Positions 17,394 to 26,142 of a DNA stretch of 64,000 nucleotides are shown here, piece after piece. A model generated the notes under the pieces. The model was given only the letters and a program-made list of their open reading frames with translations. It did not search any database and was not told the origin of the DNA. The position numbers and the translations under genes are program-made. The stretch covers positions 1 to 64,000 of the forward strand of contig JAFQCA010000037.1 in assembly GCA_017399485.1 (NCBI GenBank). Direction: 5' to 3'. Position 1 is the first letter of the stretch, and each line of letters begins with the position of its first letter. Source of the stretch: Alistipes sp. (GTDB lineage: Bacteria; Bacteroidota; Bacteroidia; Bacteroidales; Rikenellaceae).

Positions 17394-18425
17394 ATGGCAG
17401 AATATAAATATACTCCGGCTGATTTCAAGAGTGACCAGATTGTCAAGTGGTGTCCGGGCTGCGGTGACCACGCAATTTTGAATGCTGTACAACGCGCTAT
17501 GCCCGAAGTGGCCGATGCGTTAGACATACCCCACCACAAATTCACATTCGTATCGGGTATCGGTTGCTCATCACGCTTTATCTACTATATGAAGACCTTT
17601 GGTTTTCATACAATTCACGGACGTGCGAATGCTATTGCTACGGGAATAAAGGTTGCCAATCCCGACTTGAGCGTTTGGGTATGCTCGGGCGACGGCGATT
17701 CACTCGCTATTGGAGGTAACCACTTCATCCACGCCATCCGCCGCAACATTGACCTTAATCTCATTCTGTTCAACAATGAGATTTATGGTCTTACCAAAGG
17801 ACAATACTCTCCTACTACGAAATTGGGCAAGATTACCAAGACCTCGCCCGTAGGTACTGTAGAGAAGCCTTTTAATCCCGGTGAATTGGTTATCGGCGCA
17901 AAGGGTACATTCTATGCCCGCACGATTGACGCCGAGGTGATGCTTACGAAAGATTGCCTTGTAGCCGCTGCAAAGCACAAGGGAATGGCCGTCGTAGAGG
18001 CTTTGGTTAATTGCGTTATCTTCAACGACAAAACCCACGCTGCATTTGCAGCCGACAAGGCTACCCGTACAAAGAACACCATCACACTCAAGCACGGTGA
18101 AAAGATGCTCTTTGGCGAGGGTAACAGCAAGGGCCTCGTATTCGAAGATATGCGTTTGAAAGTTGTGACCGTAGGCGAGGATGGTTACACGTTGGATGAT
18201 GTATTGACTCACGATGCTCACTGTGAGGATACCACTCTGCACTCGATGTTGGCAGCTATGAAGTACCCCGAATATCCCGTAGCCATCGGTGTTATTCGTG
18301 ATGTTAAGGATGAGCAGGTTTACGACATAAAGGTCAAGGAGCAGGTTGAGCAGCAGAAGGCCGCAAGCAAGATTCATACGGTGGATGAGTTGTTGCACTC
18401 TGGCGAGACTTGGACAATAGAGTAG
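17394..18425 (+). CDS. korB: 2-oxoacid:acceptor oxidoreductase, beta subunit
   Basis: The thiamine-diphosphate-binding beta subunit, 343 residues. It opens with the iron-sulfur/ThDP segment VKWCPGCGDHAILNAV, has the ThDP-Mg motif GDGDSLAIGGNHFIHAIR continuing to NNEIYGLTKGQYSPTT, and a subgroup-specific C-terminal tail. It forms the catalytic complex with KorA and passes electrons to ferredoxin. The 13-base spacing makes korA and korB one transcription unit; a hairpin terminator follows at 18449. No separate delta (ferredoxin-like) subunit is present here, which is usual for the two-subunit Kor type. The exact 2-oxoacid preference is inferred from family habit. Confidence 0.93.
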   Translation: MAEYKYTPADFKSDQIVKWCPGCGDHAILNAVQRAMPEVADALDIPHHKFTFVSGIGCSSRFIYYMKTFGFHTIHGRANAIATGIKVANPDLSVWVCSGDGDSLAIGGNHFIHAIRRNIDLNLILFNNEIYGLTKGQYSPTTKLGKITKTSPVGTVEKPFNPGELVIGAKGTFYARTIDAEVMLTKDCLVAAAKHKGMAVVEALVNCVIFNDKTHAAFAADKATRTKNTITLKHGEKMLFGEGNSKGLVFEDMRLKVVTVGEDGYTLDDVLTHDAHCEDTTLHSMLAAMKYPEYPVAIGVIRDVKDEQVYDIKVKEQVEQQKAASKIHTVDELLHSGETWTIE

Positions 18426-18448
18426 CCTTCACTATAAAACATTAACAC

Positions 18449-18486
18449 AAGGGGCTGTCTAACCGATTGCGATTAGCAGCCTCTTT
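18449..18486 (+). terminator. Terminator after korB
   Basis: A 9-bp stem with one G-U (18449-18457 with 18477-18485) and a U-rich continuation. It sits just before the HD-domain gene. Confidence 0.6.
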
Positions 18487-18505
18487 CTATATTAATTATC
18501 GCAGT

Positions 18506-19132
18506 ATGATTAACCCCGAATTAAAAGAGTATATCGAGAAGGAAATTCTACCCCGTTATGACCATTTCGACGCTGCTCACCGTCGTGACCACGCCATTGC
18601 GGTAATAAATCGCAGTCTTGAGTTATGCAAGGACTTTGAGGTCGATGTGCAGATGGCTTACGCCATAGCGGCATATCACGACACGGGGCTTATCGAAGGA
18701 CGCGAACATCACCACACCGTCTCGGCTCGCATAATACGACAAGACAAACATCTGCGACGCTGGTTCAGCGAAGAACAAATATCGACTATAGCAGATGCTG
18801 CCGAAGACCATCGTGCATCGGCCAAGAATGAGCCACGCAGCATATATGGGCGTATTATTGCAGAGGCAGACAGACAGATTGAGCCACACAACATTATTCG
18901 TCGCACCATACAATATGGCCTGACAAATTACCCTCATCTCGACACCGAAGGACATTGGACCCGCACGGTAGAGCACTTGGAGGAGAAGTATGCCGAAGGT
19001 GGCTACCTAAAACTCTGGATACCCGATTCCGAAAACGGGAGACAACTAACGGCCCTGCGCAAGATTATAGCCGACAAAGCGCATCTTCGCCAGATATTTG
19101 ACCGTATATTCGCAGAAGAAAATAGAGAATAA
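18506..19132 (+). CDS. HD-domain phosphohydrolase-like protein
   Basis: A 208-residue soluble protein with the HD metal-dependent hydrolase pattern: an early His in HRRDHAIAV, the HD dyad in AYHDTGLIEG, a following REHHHTV, and a third His-containing segment AAEDHRAS. These match the H...HD...H...D layout of HD phosphohydrolases acting on nucleotides or similar phosphates. The substrate is unknown. I start it at the ATG at 18506, which gives a normal N-terminus (MINPELKEYIEKEILPRYDH); an in-frame upstream start at 18467 lies in the korB terminator hairpin and is unlikely. It is convergent with the antiporter gene, the two stops being 4 bases apart. Confidence 0.85.
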   Translation: MINPELKEYIEKEILPRYDHFDAAHRRDHAIAVINRSLELCKDFEVDVQMAYAIAAYHDTGLIEGREHHHTVSARIIRQDKHLRRWFSEEQISTIADAAEDHRASAKNEPRSIYGRIIAEADRQIEPHNIIRRTIQYGLTNYPHLDTEGHWTRTVEHLEEKYAEGGYLKLWIPDSENGRQLTALRKIIADKAHLRQIFDRIFAEENRE

Positions 19133-19136
19133 CCTA

Positions 19137-20627
19137 CTACTGCAAACGCATAACATCCTTGATGCCGAGCGTACTGTACATCTGCTGCAACTCCTCTTCG
19201 TTACGGTCACTAACGACTAACAATCTATCGCCTACGGCCAATTCGGTATTTCCGCGCGGAACAAAGTAGTTCTCGCCACGAGAAATCATAACAACCAACG
19301 TATTGTCCGGCAGGTCGATATCGCGCAATGTAACACCGTGAGCCAACATCGCATCCGTCACTTCAATCTCCGAGAAGTTACTCTTTATACTATCTGGTAT
19401 GCCCACCTTAAACAGAGGCTCTTTCTCTTCATAGGCCAAACCCAACCAGTTGGCCATACCGCTGACTGTTGTACCCTGCACCAGAAGTGAAATAAGCGTA
19501 CCAAGAAAGACAACATTAAATATAAGATAGCCGTTTTCGACGCCCGCGACAATAGGATATGTCGCAAAAATAATAGGCACGGCACCTCGCAGACCTACCC
19601 ACGCGATATAGACTCTCGCCTTAGTCGTAAAGCGGCGAAATGGTGCCAGACTGATAAAGACAGCCAAAGGTCGTGCAATAAGAATCAAGAATGCGCCGAC
19701 AGCCAAACCTAACAATAATACATCGTATTGCAATAACTCATCGGAATTTACCAACAAACCGATAGTGAGGAACATCACAATCTGAGCCAACCAAGTAAAG
19801 CCATCAAAGAAAGTAGAAAGATTACCTCGATGTGCTATTTTATAATTACCGACGACCAAACCCGTTACATATACTGCCAAATAGCCATTACCCCACACCA
19901 ATGATGTGAACGAGAACGAGAAGAAGACAAAGGCCAGCAACAACACCGAATAGAGCGATGCATTATTCTTGATATTGATATTATTGATTGTGAAAACCGC
20001 CAAACGGCCAATACCATAACCGACTACGCCACCGACCAACATCTGTACCACAAAGCGCATAATACTGCTCCACACGCTCATCTCACCGCCCGAAGAGGTA
20101 ACAACAGCCACCATCACAATCGTCAGCATATAGGCCATCGGGTCGTTACTACCACTCTCCAACTCAAGCAGTGGCCGTAGATTTTGACGTAAGCCCTGCT
20201 TCTTGGTTCTCAAAATGGAGAACACCGAAGCCGAATCGGTTGAGGCCATCGTGGAGGCCAACAACAACGAGACAGGAAAAGAGAGGGCCAAACCCACCCA
20301 TTTTGAAAAGAGAAATATAAAAGCACCCACGAACAACGCCGTTAGCGCAACGCCCACAGTAGCAAGAACCACACCGGGACCGAGTATGGGACGTATGTCG
20401 GAAAATTTTGTATCCATACCACCTGTAAACAAGATGATACACAGTGCAAGCATACCGATACCTTGCGTAATTTCGAATGAACGGAAACTGATGAAATTAA
20501 GACCAAATATCATTCCGACACTCAAAAACAGCAACAAGGCGGGCGCTCCAAAGCGATAGGCCACCTTACCTGCCATAACCGCCACGAAAAGCAACAATGC
20601 ACCGACTAACAAAAGATGTTCACTCAT
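19137..20627 (-). CDS. CPA1-type potassium(sodium)/proton antiporter with TrkA-C domain
   Basis: A 496-residue antiporter of the NhaP2/CvrA type. About 12 hydrophobic helices form the CPA exchanger domain (residues 1-390, including STMASTDSASVFSILR with the conserved Thr-Asp and LVWGNGYLAVYVTGLVVG), followed by a cytoplasmic TrkA_C (RCK-C) domain at about 405-490 (LPDNTLVVMISRGENYFVP, VGDRLLVVSD). It should exchange K+ or Na+ for protons in ion and pH balance; the TrkA_C domain likely senses a small ligand. It stands alone on the minus strand; no clear promoter box is visible in the 69 bases upstream. Confidence 0.9.
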   Translation of the reverse strand: MSEHLLLVGALLLFVAVMAGKVAYRFGAPALLLFLSVGMIFGLNFISFRSFEITQGIGMLALCIILFTGGMDTKFSDIRPILGPGVVLATVGVALTALFVGAFIFLFSKWVGLALSFPVSLLLASTMASTDSASVFSILRTKKQGLRQNLRPLLELESGSNDPMAYMLTIVMVAVVTSSGGEMSVWSSIMRFVVQMLVGGVVGYGIGRLAVFTINNINIKNNASLYSVLLLAFVFFSFSFTSLVWGNGYLAVYVTGLVVGNYKIAHRGNLSTFFDGFTWLAQIVMFLTIGLLVNSDELLQYDVLLLGLAVGAFLILIARPLAVFISLAPFRRFTTKARVYIAWVGLRGAVPIIFATYPIVAGVENGYLIFNVVFLGTLISLLVQGTTVSGMANWLGLAYEEKEPLFKVGIPDSIKSNFSEIEVTDAMLAHGVTLRDIDLPDNTLVVMISRGENYFVPRGNTELAVGDRLLVVSDRNEEELQQMYSTLGIKDVMRLQ

Positions 20628-20696
20628 ACGATTTTCTATATTTACCTAAATTACTAACCATTAAAACCAGGCCCTCTTTTCCCGCTTAAATTTTCA

Positions 20697-21200
20697 TTAT
20701 TCGACCTTAAGCATCAAATCGCATACAGGTCGTAATTCCAACTCCAGATATTCAAACGCCTGACAAGCAACTACTCGGCTTTTAGGTGACGAATACTCGA
20801 TAACTGTCAAAGCCGAAATATCACTCTGCCCAAGAGAGCGCAAGGTAGCAAAATCGCCTTTACGGAGCAAATCAATGACGATATTTTTTTGCTCTTTGGT
20901 AAATTTCAGTTCTTTTTTGTCGAGGAAACAACCATCTTTTACACAATATGGGGCTTTGCTCGCTCCTGAAAGACGTACTACCGTCATAATGATACCTGTA
21001 ATAGCAAAAGCAGCACCAAAAAGCAACAAGGCCGACCTTAAATTTCCATTTTCAACAGTTGCATCCATCATACCATTCAAGACCAACAATCCAATTCCGA
21101 CAACAATCAGGCTGATGGGACATACTACCGATTTGCGGCGTGGAACGATAGCACCATCGGCTTGCGCGTAAATCATCTCGCGCATATCATATTTAGACAT
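20697..21200 (-). CDS. Hypothetical membrane protein with two helices
   Basis: A 167-residue protein that I cannot assign. Two closely spaced hydrophobic helices (about 27-44 and 55-77, VVCPISLIVVGIGLLVL and ALLLFGAAFAITGIIMTV) are followed by a soluble domain of about 90 residues containing DKKELKFTKEQKNIVIDLLR and ending in DLMLKVE, probably cytoplasmic. The start, MSKYDMREMIYAQADG, is a plausible N-terminus. It lies 69 bases upstream of the antiporter start on the same strand, so the two may be co-transcribed. The ordinary base composition and well-formed domain suggest a real gene. Confidence 0.65.
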   Translation of the reverse strand: MSKYDMREMIYAQADGAIVPRRKSVVCPISLIVVGIGLLVLNGMMDATVENGNLRSALLLFGAAFAITGIIMTVVRLSGASKAPYCVKDGCFLDKKELKFTKEQKNIVIDLLRKGDFATLRSLGQSDISALTVIEYSSPKSRVVACQAFEYLELELRPVCDLMLKVE

Positions 21201-21461
21201 ATTTTTTTCTTTTTTACACCTCGCACCTACACCTTACACACACAAATTGGCATAGGGGCATCGGCAGATTTATAAAAAACGGGGAGATACACAAACCTTC
21301 ACACCAAAGCATCTGATGCACACACGAATCACACACTAAAAACACCCGACACCTAAGCAATCAGGCTTTGAAGCGCATCCCCCGTCTGTTTCATTTACAT
21401 ACATACACATTCTGCCATTGGCGACTAACCAACAGCAAAAAATCTTTAGTAAAGGATGTGG

Positions 21462-21866
21462 CTAAATACGAAGCCGACACAACGTGTGCAGATAATAAGC
21501 CACACGAAGTATCGAGCGGAAATGATTATATTCAACGATTTTTGTTGTACGACCAACGTGATGATGTGGCGTCGCCTCCGACAGACTCTTTATCGGGCCA
21601 CCTGTACGGCTATGACGATAAGTAGGCAACAAATTACTACCACCTACATTCTCAACAATATAACGCGCAGCAGTACGCGGCAAAAGCATCGTTGCTTCCC
21701 AAGCAACACCGTTGTGCTCATCAAACAACCCAGCCTTTGCGATATTATCATCACACGCCGAGATTACACCACTCTCAACACACACCTGCGACGTCCGCAA
21801 CGACGAAGCATCGGCTACGGAATAATAGAAGACAAACAGGAGTATGTAGAGCATCAATCTCGACAT
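21462..21866 (-). CDS. Small secreted protein downstream of tonB
   Basis: A 134-residue reading frame starting 3 bases after the second tonB stop, so very likely its operon partner. It opens with a clear signal peptide (MSRLMLYILLFVFYYSVADA); the rest is basic and His-rich, with SEATPHHHVGRTTKIVEYN and an ending VAYYLHTLCRLRI. I do not recognise a domain. Small signal-bearing proteins of similar build are often seen in Bacteroidales without assigned function. The good signal and tight spacing speak for a gene; the unusual composition speaks against. The 261 bases between its end and the 20697-21200 gene hold nothing I can identify. Confidence 0.5.
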   Translation of the reverse strand: MSRLMLYILLFVFYYSVADASSLRTSQVCVESGVISACDDNIAKAGLFDEHNGVAWEATMLLPRTAARYIVENVGGSNLLPTYRHSRTGGPIKSLSEATPHHHVGRTTKIVEYNHFRSILRVAYYLHTLCRLRI

Positions 21867-21869
21867 AGG

Positions 21870-22724
21870 TTATTGCGGTATAAACGTATAGGTTATTGTT
21901 CCTTTATGGCTGGCAGGAGCCGACGGGTCGATATTGAACAACGACGCACGGGCCGCCTTCAACGCCTCCTCGCGCATCATCTCGTCACCACCCTCAATGA
22001 CGCGGGCTGCGATTACCTCGCCACCCTGATTAAGCGTTACTGATACTATGACCTGACCACCGCCATCACACAAATATGCAGGCACGACAAGATGGCGTTT
22101 TGTACGAACCGGATTCTTGAACTCATATCGCACAGTCACTCCACCCTTCACCTTAACATCTTGCTGTTTGGTCTGCTCCCCAGGCTCAGCCGACGGGCGC
22201 TCAGCGTTGAGAATTGATTGTGCCTCAGCCAATCCGGCCTCATAAGCATCACGATTAGCCTGCATACCTGCGGCAATATCGCGTGCCGACTGATTTAATT
22301 CGGCGGTATTAATACCTCTGTCGTCCTTGAGATTCTCATTCAAAAGAGCGTCATTTGAGGTCTGATTACGAATAGCCGACCAATCCAAATCCGACTGTTT
22401 CATCTCAATCTCCCGCTCCAAACGCTCCTTCTCAGCCTCCAACTCGGCCAGCGTCTGCAAATCTACATAAATACCTTGCATATGGGGCTTTGAGTTAATG
22501 ATAATCTTCGAACTGACAAACACGATTGCCAGCACCAAATAGACCACTATCATTACGCTCAAACCCAATCTATGGTCATAAGCCCACTCACCTGCATCCT
22601 GTTTGCGATTATCAAACGGCAGGCGCATACGTGGACGACGCGGTGGCCTCTGACCTCGCTGTGGAGCAGGTCTGGCTCCGCTTTGTGACACTGATTCAGT
22701 ATTTTGAGATTCTATAGATGACAT
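21870..22724 (-). CDS. TonB-like energy transducer with coiled-coil spacer
   Basis: A 284-residue TonB-family protein: an N-terminal cytoplasmic tail rich in Arg, Gln and Pro (QRGQRPPRRPRMR), one membrane anchor (about 52-72, LGLSVMIVVYLVLAIVFVSS), a charged coiled-coil-like region (LAELEAEKERLEREIEMK) and a C-terminal TonB domain (VPAYLCDGGGQVIVSVTL through GTITYTFIPQ). Compared with the TonB at 2251-2928, the tail is longer and the spacer is charged rather than Pro-rich. No exbB or exbD lies beside it. It shares a divergent promoter region with lpxC-fabZ. Confidence 0.8.
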   Translation of the reverse strand: MSSIESQNTESVSQSGARPAPQRGQRPPRRPRMRLPFDNRKQDAGEWAYDHRLGLSVMIVVYLVLAIVFVSSKIIINSKPHMQGIYVDLQTLAELEAEKERLEREIEMKQSDLDWSAIRNQTSNDALLNENLKDDRGINTAELNQSARDIAAGMQANRDAYEAGLAEAQSILNAERPSAEPGEQTKQQDVKVKGGVTVRYEFKNPVRTKRHLVVPAYLCDGGGQVIVSVTLNQGGEVIAARVIEGGDEMMREEALKAARASLFNIDPSAPASHKGTITYTFIPQ

Positions 22725-22755
22725 AAATGAGTACTAAACACTTATAATTCTACTG

Positions 22756-22763
22756 CAAAAATA
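22756..22763 (-). promoter_or_regulatory. Promoter -7 box of the second tonB
   Basis: TATTTTTG on the minus strand, 31 bases upstream of the ATG at 22724. Confidence 0.55.
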
Positions 22764-22785
22764 CGTTTTTTTTATGAAATATTGT

Positions 22786-22793
22786 TATATTTG
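22786..22793 (+). promoter_or_regulatory. Promoter -7 box of lpxC-fabZ/lpxA
   Basis: TATATTTG, 65 bases before the ATG at 22859 and divergent from the tonB promoter box 22 bases away. Confidence 0.6.
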
Positions 22794-22858
22794 CAAAATA
22801 TTATCAGTCGCGGATAATTTTAAGTTTATTATTAAGTTACCAACTAACAAAACTTTTT

Positions 22859-24256
22859 ATGCAGACTAAGCAGCAGACGCTCGGTGGTGCAATAGCATTT
22901 TCGGGCAAAGGTTTACATACAGGAGTCGTTGTAAATATGACCGTCAATCCCGCCGCCGACAATACGGGTATAATATTTCGTCGCATAGACCTTGAGGGCC
23001 AACCATCGGTTCCCGCATTGTGCGAATATGTAACAGACACCTCTCGCGGCACGACAATCGAAAAGGGCGAAGCCAAAGTGAGCACGATAGAGCATATCGT
23101 ATCGGCTCTTTGGACTATGGGTGTCGATAATGCATTGATTGACATCGACGGCCCTGAGGCTCCGATTATGGATGGCTCGGCCAGAGAGTATGTGCAGCGC
23201 ATTGAGGAGGTAGGTCTTGTAACCCAAAAAGCGGAGCGCAAATATTACGAAGTAACAGAAAAACAGGTATATACAATTCCAAATAAGGGTGTTGCCATAA
23301 TCATCTACCCTGATGATGAGTTTACGGTATCGGTACACGTTGATTACAACTCAAAGGTCATCGGCAACCAATACGCAACACTTGATATGTTCAACGAATA
23401 CAAGGAGAAGATTGCGCCGTGCCGTACGTTTGTATTCCTGCACGACTTGGAGCCGCTGCTCAAGATGAATCTCATCAAGGGTGGCGATTTGGACAACGCT
23501 ATCGTTGTTGTCGAGAACCCTGTATCGGATGAGCAGTTGGAACACCTCAAGAAGGTATTTAACAAGACCGATATTCGCGTAACGGGAGGTTATCTCAACA
23601 ATCTGCAGTTGCGTTCAAGCAATGAACTTGCCTGCCACAAGTTGCTCGACTTGCTGGGAGACTTTGCATTGCTCGGTATGCGCATCAAGGGTCGTGTTTG
23701 GGCATCTCGTCCCGGCCACTATGCCAATACCGAATTTATGAAGCAACTGCTTCAGACGATTCGTCGCGATGGCGAGAAACCTGCTTTCAAGTACAATCCC
23801 GCCAAACCTGCAATCCTCGATGTAAACGACATCCGCAAACTACTCCCCCATCGCTATCCATTCCTGATGGTGGACAAGGTATTCCATTTGGATGAGGCAT
23901 CAATTGGCGCGATAAAGAATATCACAGCCAACGAGCCCCAATTTACAGGCCACTTCCCTCAAGAACCCGTTATGCCGGGAGTGTTGCTGGTTGAGGCATT
24001 GGCGCAAGCAGGAGGTATCATTGTATTGAGTTCGGTAGAGAATCCTCAAGATTATTCGACCTATTTCTTGCGCATCGACAATGTTCGTTTCAAGCGCAAG
24101 GTCGTTCCCGGCGACACCGTTCAGTTGGAGGCTCACATTATCGAGCCTGTACGTCGCGGCATAGCCTCAATATTGGGTAAGGTATTCGTAGGCGGACAGT
24201 TAGCCTGCGAGGCAACGCTTATGGCACAAATTGTAAAAAATAAACAAACAGAATAA
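22859..24256 (+). CDS. lpxC/fabZ: Bifunctional LpxC-FabZ: UDP-3-O-acyl-GlcNAc deacetylase / 3-hydroxyacyl-ACP dehydratase
   Basis: A natural fusion typical of Bacteroidetes. Residues 1 to about 305 are LpxC, the zinc deacetylase committing UDP-acyl-GlcNAc to lipid A, with STIEHIVSALWTMGVDNA and IDGPEAPIMDGSAREYV, and HKLLDLLGDFALLG late in the domain. Residues about 320-460 are FabZ, the fatty-acid-cycle dehydratase, with its catalytic His in LLPHRYPFLMVDKVF and the Glu-bearing segment in HFPQEPVMPGVLLVEALA. The two activities share the 3-hydroxyacyl-ACP pool. lpxA follows after 10 bases. lpxD, often found upstream in this group, is absent here. Confidence 0.96.
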   Translation: MQTKQQTLGGAIAFSGKGLHTGVVVNMTVNPAADNTGIIFRRIDLEGQPSVPALCEYVTDTSRGTTIEKGEAKVSTIEHIVSALWTMGVDNALIDIDGPEAPIMDGSAREYVQRIEEVGLVTQKAERKYYEVTEKQVYTIPNKGVAIIIYPDDEFTVSVHVDYNSKVIGNQYATLDMFNEYKEKIAPCRTFVFLHDLEPLLKMNLIKGGDLDNAIVVVENPVSDEQLEHLKKVFNKTDIRVTGGYLNNLQLRSSNELACHKLLDLLGDFALLGMRIKGRVWASRPGHYANTEFMKQLLQTIRRDGEKPAFKYNPAKPAILDVNDIRKLLPHRYPFLMVDKVFHLDEASIGAIKNITANEPQFTGHFPQEPVMPGVLLVEALAQAGGIIVLSSVENPQDYSTYFLRIDNVRFKRKVVPGDTVQLEAHIIEPVRRGIASILGKVFVGGQLACEATLMAQIVKNKQTE

Positions 24257-24266
24257 AAACCATACT

Positions 24267-25058
24267 ATGATTAGCAACTTGGCATACGTACATCCCGATG
24301 CAAAAATCGGAGAGAATGTTACCATCGAACCCTTCGCATATGTAGCAGCAGACGTCGAAATAGGTGACGGTTGCTGGATTGGCCCTTCAGCCGCTATCCA
24401 TAGCGGTGCACGCATCGGCAAGAATTGCAAGATTCACTCATTTGCCTCTATCGCCTGCACCCCACAGGATTTGAAGTTCAAGGGCGAAGTAACAACCGCA
24501 CAGATAGGCGACAACTGCGAAATACGCGAATGCGTGACCATCAGCCGAGGTACAGCCTCGACAGGTACCACAATCATCGGCTCGAACAACCTCTTTATGG
24601 CATACGCTCACGTTGGTCACGACTGCGTCATTGGCAGCAACTGCGTAATTGTAAACGGCGTATCAATCGCAGGAGAGGTTCACGTGGGCGACTGGGTGGT
24701 AATAGGTGGTCACTCTGCTGTTCACCAATGGACCCGTATAGGTGACCACGCAATGATACAGGGTATGTCGGGCGTTACGAAGGATATTCCGCCCTACATC
24801 ACAGCATCAAACGACAACCACTATGCTGGTATCAACAAGGTAGGTCTTTCGCGAAGAGGTTTTTCGCACGAGCAGATTATGGCGATTCACGATGTATGCC
24901 GCATACTCTTCCAGAGCGATTTGAACTATATGAACGCTTGCGATAAGGCTGAGGCCGAGTTGCCACAATCACCCGAAAGAGATTATCTATTGAAGTTTGT
25001 TCGTTCTTCAGAGCGAGGTTGCATCAAGCCCTACGTAAAGAAGAATAACAAAGAGTAA
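24267..25058 (+). CDS. lpxA: UDP-N-acetylglucosamine O-acyltransferase
   Basis: LpxA performs the first, reversible step of lipid A synthesis, moving a 3-hydroxyacyl chain from ACP to UDP-GlcNAc. The 263-residue protein shows the left-handed beta-helix hexapeptide pattern (VHPDAKIGENVTIEPFAYV onwards), the family segment SIACTPQDLKFKGE, the catalytic-His region LFMAYAHVGHDCVIGSNC, and a C-terminal helical domain (GLSRRGFSHEQIMAIHDVC). Length and order are standard. It is co-transcribed with lpxC-fabZ, which supplies the next enzyme and shares the acyl-ACP substrate. A terminator follows at 25083. Confidence 0.96.
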   Translation: MISNLAYVHPDAKIGENVTIEPFAYVAADVEIGDGCWIGPSAAIHSGARIGKNCKIHSFASIACTPQDLKFKGEVTTAQIGDNCEIRECVTISRGTASTGTTIIGSNNLFMAYAHVGHDCVIGSNCVIVNGVSIAGEVHVGDWVVIGGHSAVHQWTRIGDHAMIQGMSGVTKDIPPYITASNDNHYAGINKVGLSRRGFSHEQIMAIHDVCRILFQSDLNYMNACDKAEAELPQSPERDYLLKFVRSSERGCIKPYVKKNNKE

Positions 25059-25082
25059 TACGACATCACTGATTAAGCAATG

Positions 25083-25116
25083 CAGCCTGTCTCGTTATTT
25101 AGGACAGGCTGTTTTT
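25083..25116 (+). terminator. Terminator after lpxA
   Basis: A 9-bp stem (25083-25091 with 25103-25111) followed by five T. Confidence 0.9.
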
Positions 25117-25149
25117 GAATAAACTCAAACTTATCAAAACTTCACTACT

Positions 25150-26046
25150 ATGAAAAAGATTTTTTTAGCGATTGCATTGACATTAGTCGCATTTACTTCG
25201 TCAGCACAAAACTCCGACCAGATGCGTCAATGGATGCGTAATATGAGTCGCGTGGAGGAGAAGACAATCCACAGCGAGATTCTTAATGCAGACCGCAACT
25301 ATTCGGTATATCTTCCTGCGGGTTATGCCAGCAATACCGACAAGAAATACCCCGTGCTCTATCTCCTGCACGGTATGAACGGCACCAACAAAGATTGGCC
25401 GGGGCGTGGACACCTTCAGGATGTAATGGACCAACTGCGTGCAGCAGGTGAGGTGTGCGAGATGATTGTAATCTCACCCGACGCAGGTGGAAACATCGGC
25501 GAAGGCGTATGGAACGGCTACTTCGATATGGAGGGTTGGGCTTACGAGCGTTTCTTCTTCGAGGAGTTCTTGCCCGCAGTTGAGAAGGAGTATCGCATCA
25601 AAGGCGACAAAGCATCGCGTGCCATAGCGGGATTATCGATGGGCGGAGGCGGCTCAACAAGTTATGCACAGCGCCACGCCGATATGTTCTGCGCCTGCTA
25701 CGCTATGAGTGCATTGATGCACTTGGATGCCCCTCAGGCTCAAGCACCCCGCGATGAGAAGGATAAGATGTGGCACCTGACAAAGGCGGTAAACAAATTG
25801 AGTTGTGTCGATTTCGTAAATAACGCTGACGACAAGGCAAAAGAGGCTCTGCGCACGGTTGCGTGGTATGTTGATTGTGGCGACGATGATTTCCTCTTTG
25901 AGTGTAATATGAATCTTGTTTTGGCTATGCGCAAGGCAGGTGTGCCCTATCAGTTGCGAGTACGTGACGGCGGTCACACTTGGGAGTATTGGCACTCGGC
26001 ACTCTACGATGCCCTGCCATTCGTATCGCGCATATTTGAGAAATAG
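25150..26046 (+). CDS. Secreted esterase D / CE1-like alpha/beta hydrolase
   Basis: A 298-residue exported serine esterase of the esterase D / feruloyl esterase type. It has a signal peptide (residues about 1-19, ending TSSAQ), a core start VYLPAGYASNTDKKYPVLYL, the oxyanion segment LLHGMNGTNKDW, the nucleophile Ser in AGLSMGGGGS, a likely acid in VDCGDDDFLFE and the catalytic His in DGGHTWEYW. Relatives remove acetyl or feruloyl groups from plant polysaccharides or act as S-formylglutathione hydrolases; the signal peptide favours polysaccharide deacylation in the periplasm. It is monocistronic between two terminators. Confidence 0.85.
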   Translation: MKKIFLAIALTLVAFTSSAQNSDQMRQWMRNMSRVEEKTIHSEILNADRNYSVYLPAGYASNTDKKYPVLYLLHGMNGTNKDWPGRGHLQDVMDQLRAAGEVCEMIVISPDAGGNIGEGVWNGYFDMEGWAYERFFFEEFLPAVEKEYRIKGDKASRAIAGLSMGGGGSTSYAQRHADMFCACYAMSALMHLDAPQAQAPRDEKDKMWHLTKAVNKLSCVDFVNNADDKAKEALRTVAWYVDCGDDDFLFECNMNLVLAMRKAGVPYQLRVRDGGHTWEYWHSALYDALPFVSRIFEK

Positions 26047-26089
26047 TCGGAAAGGATTCCGAAAGATTTTGGTTAAAGAAAATAGCAAA

Positions 26090-26124
26090 AAAATCCGCTG
26101 ACAAATGCCAGCGGATTTTTCTAT
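26090..26124. terminator. Bidirectional terminator between the esterase and fimbrillin locus A
   Basis: An 11-bp stem (26090-26100 with 26109-26119) with T-rich flanks on one side and A-rich on the other, serving two convergent genes. Confidence 0.88.
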
Positions 26125-26142
26125 AACATATTCTACTGATTA

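Noticed and set aside
17700..18398. A 232-codon minus-strand open frame opposite korB
   Set aside because: Fully antisense to korB, with no domain or start signal; it arises from the codon bias of korB.
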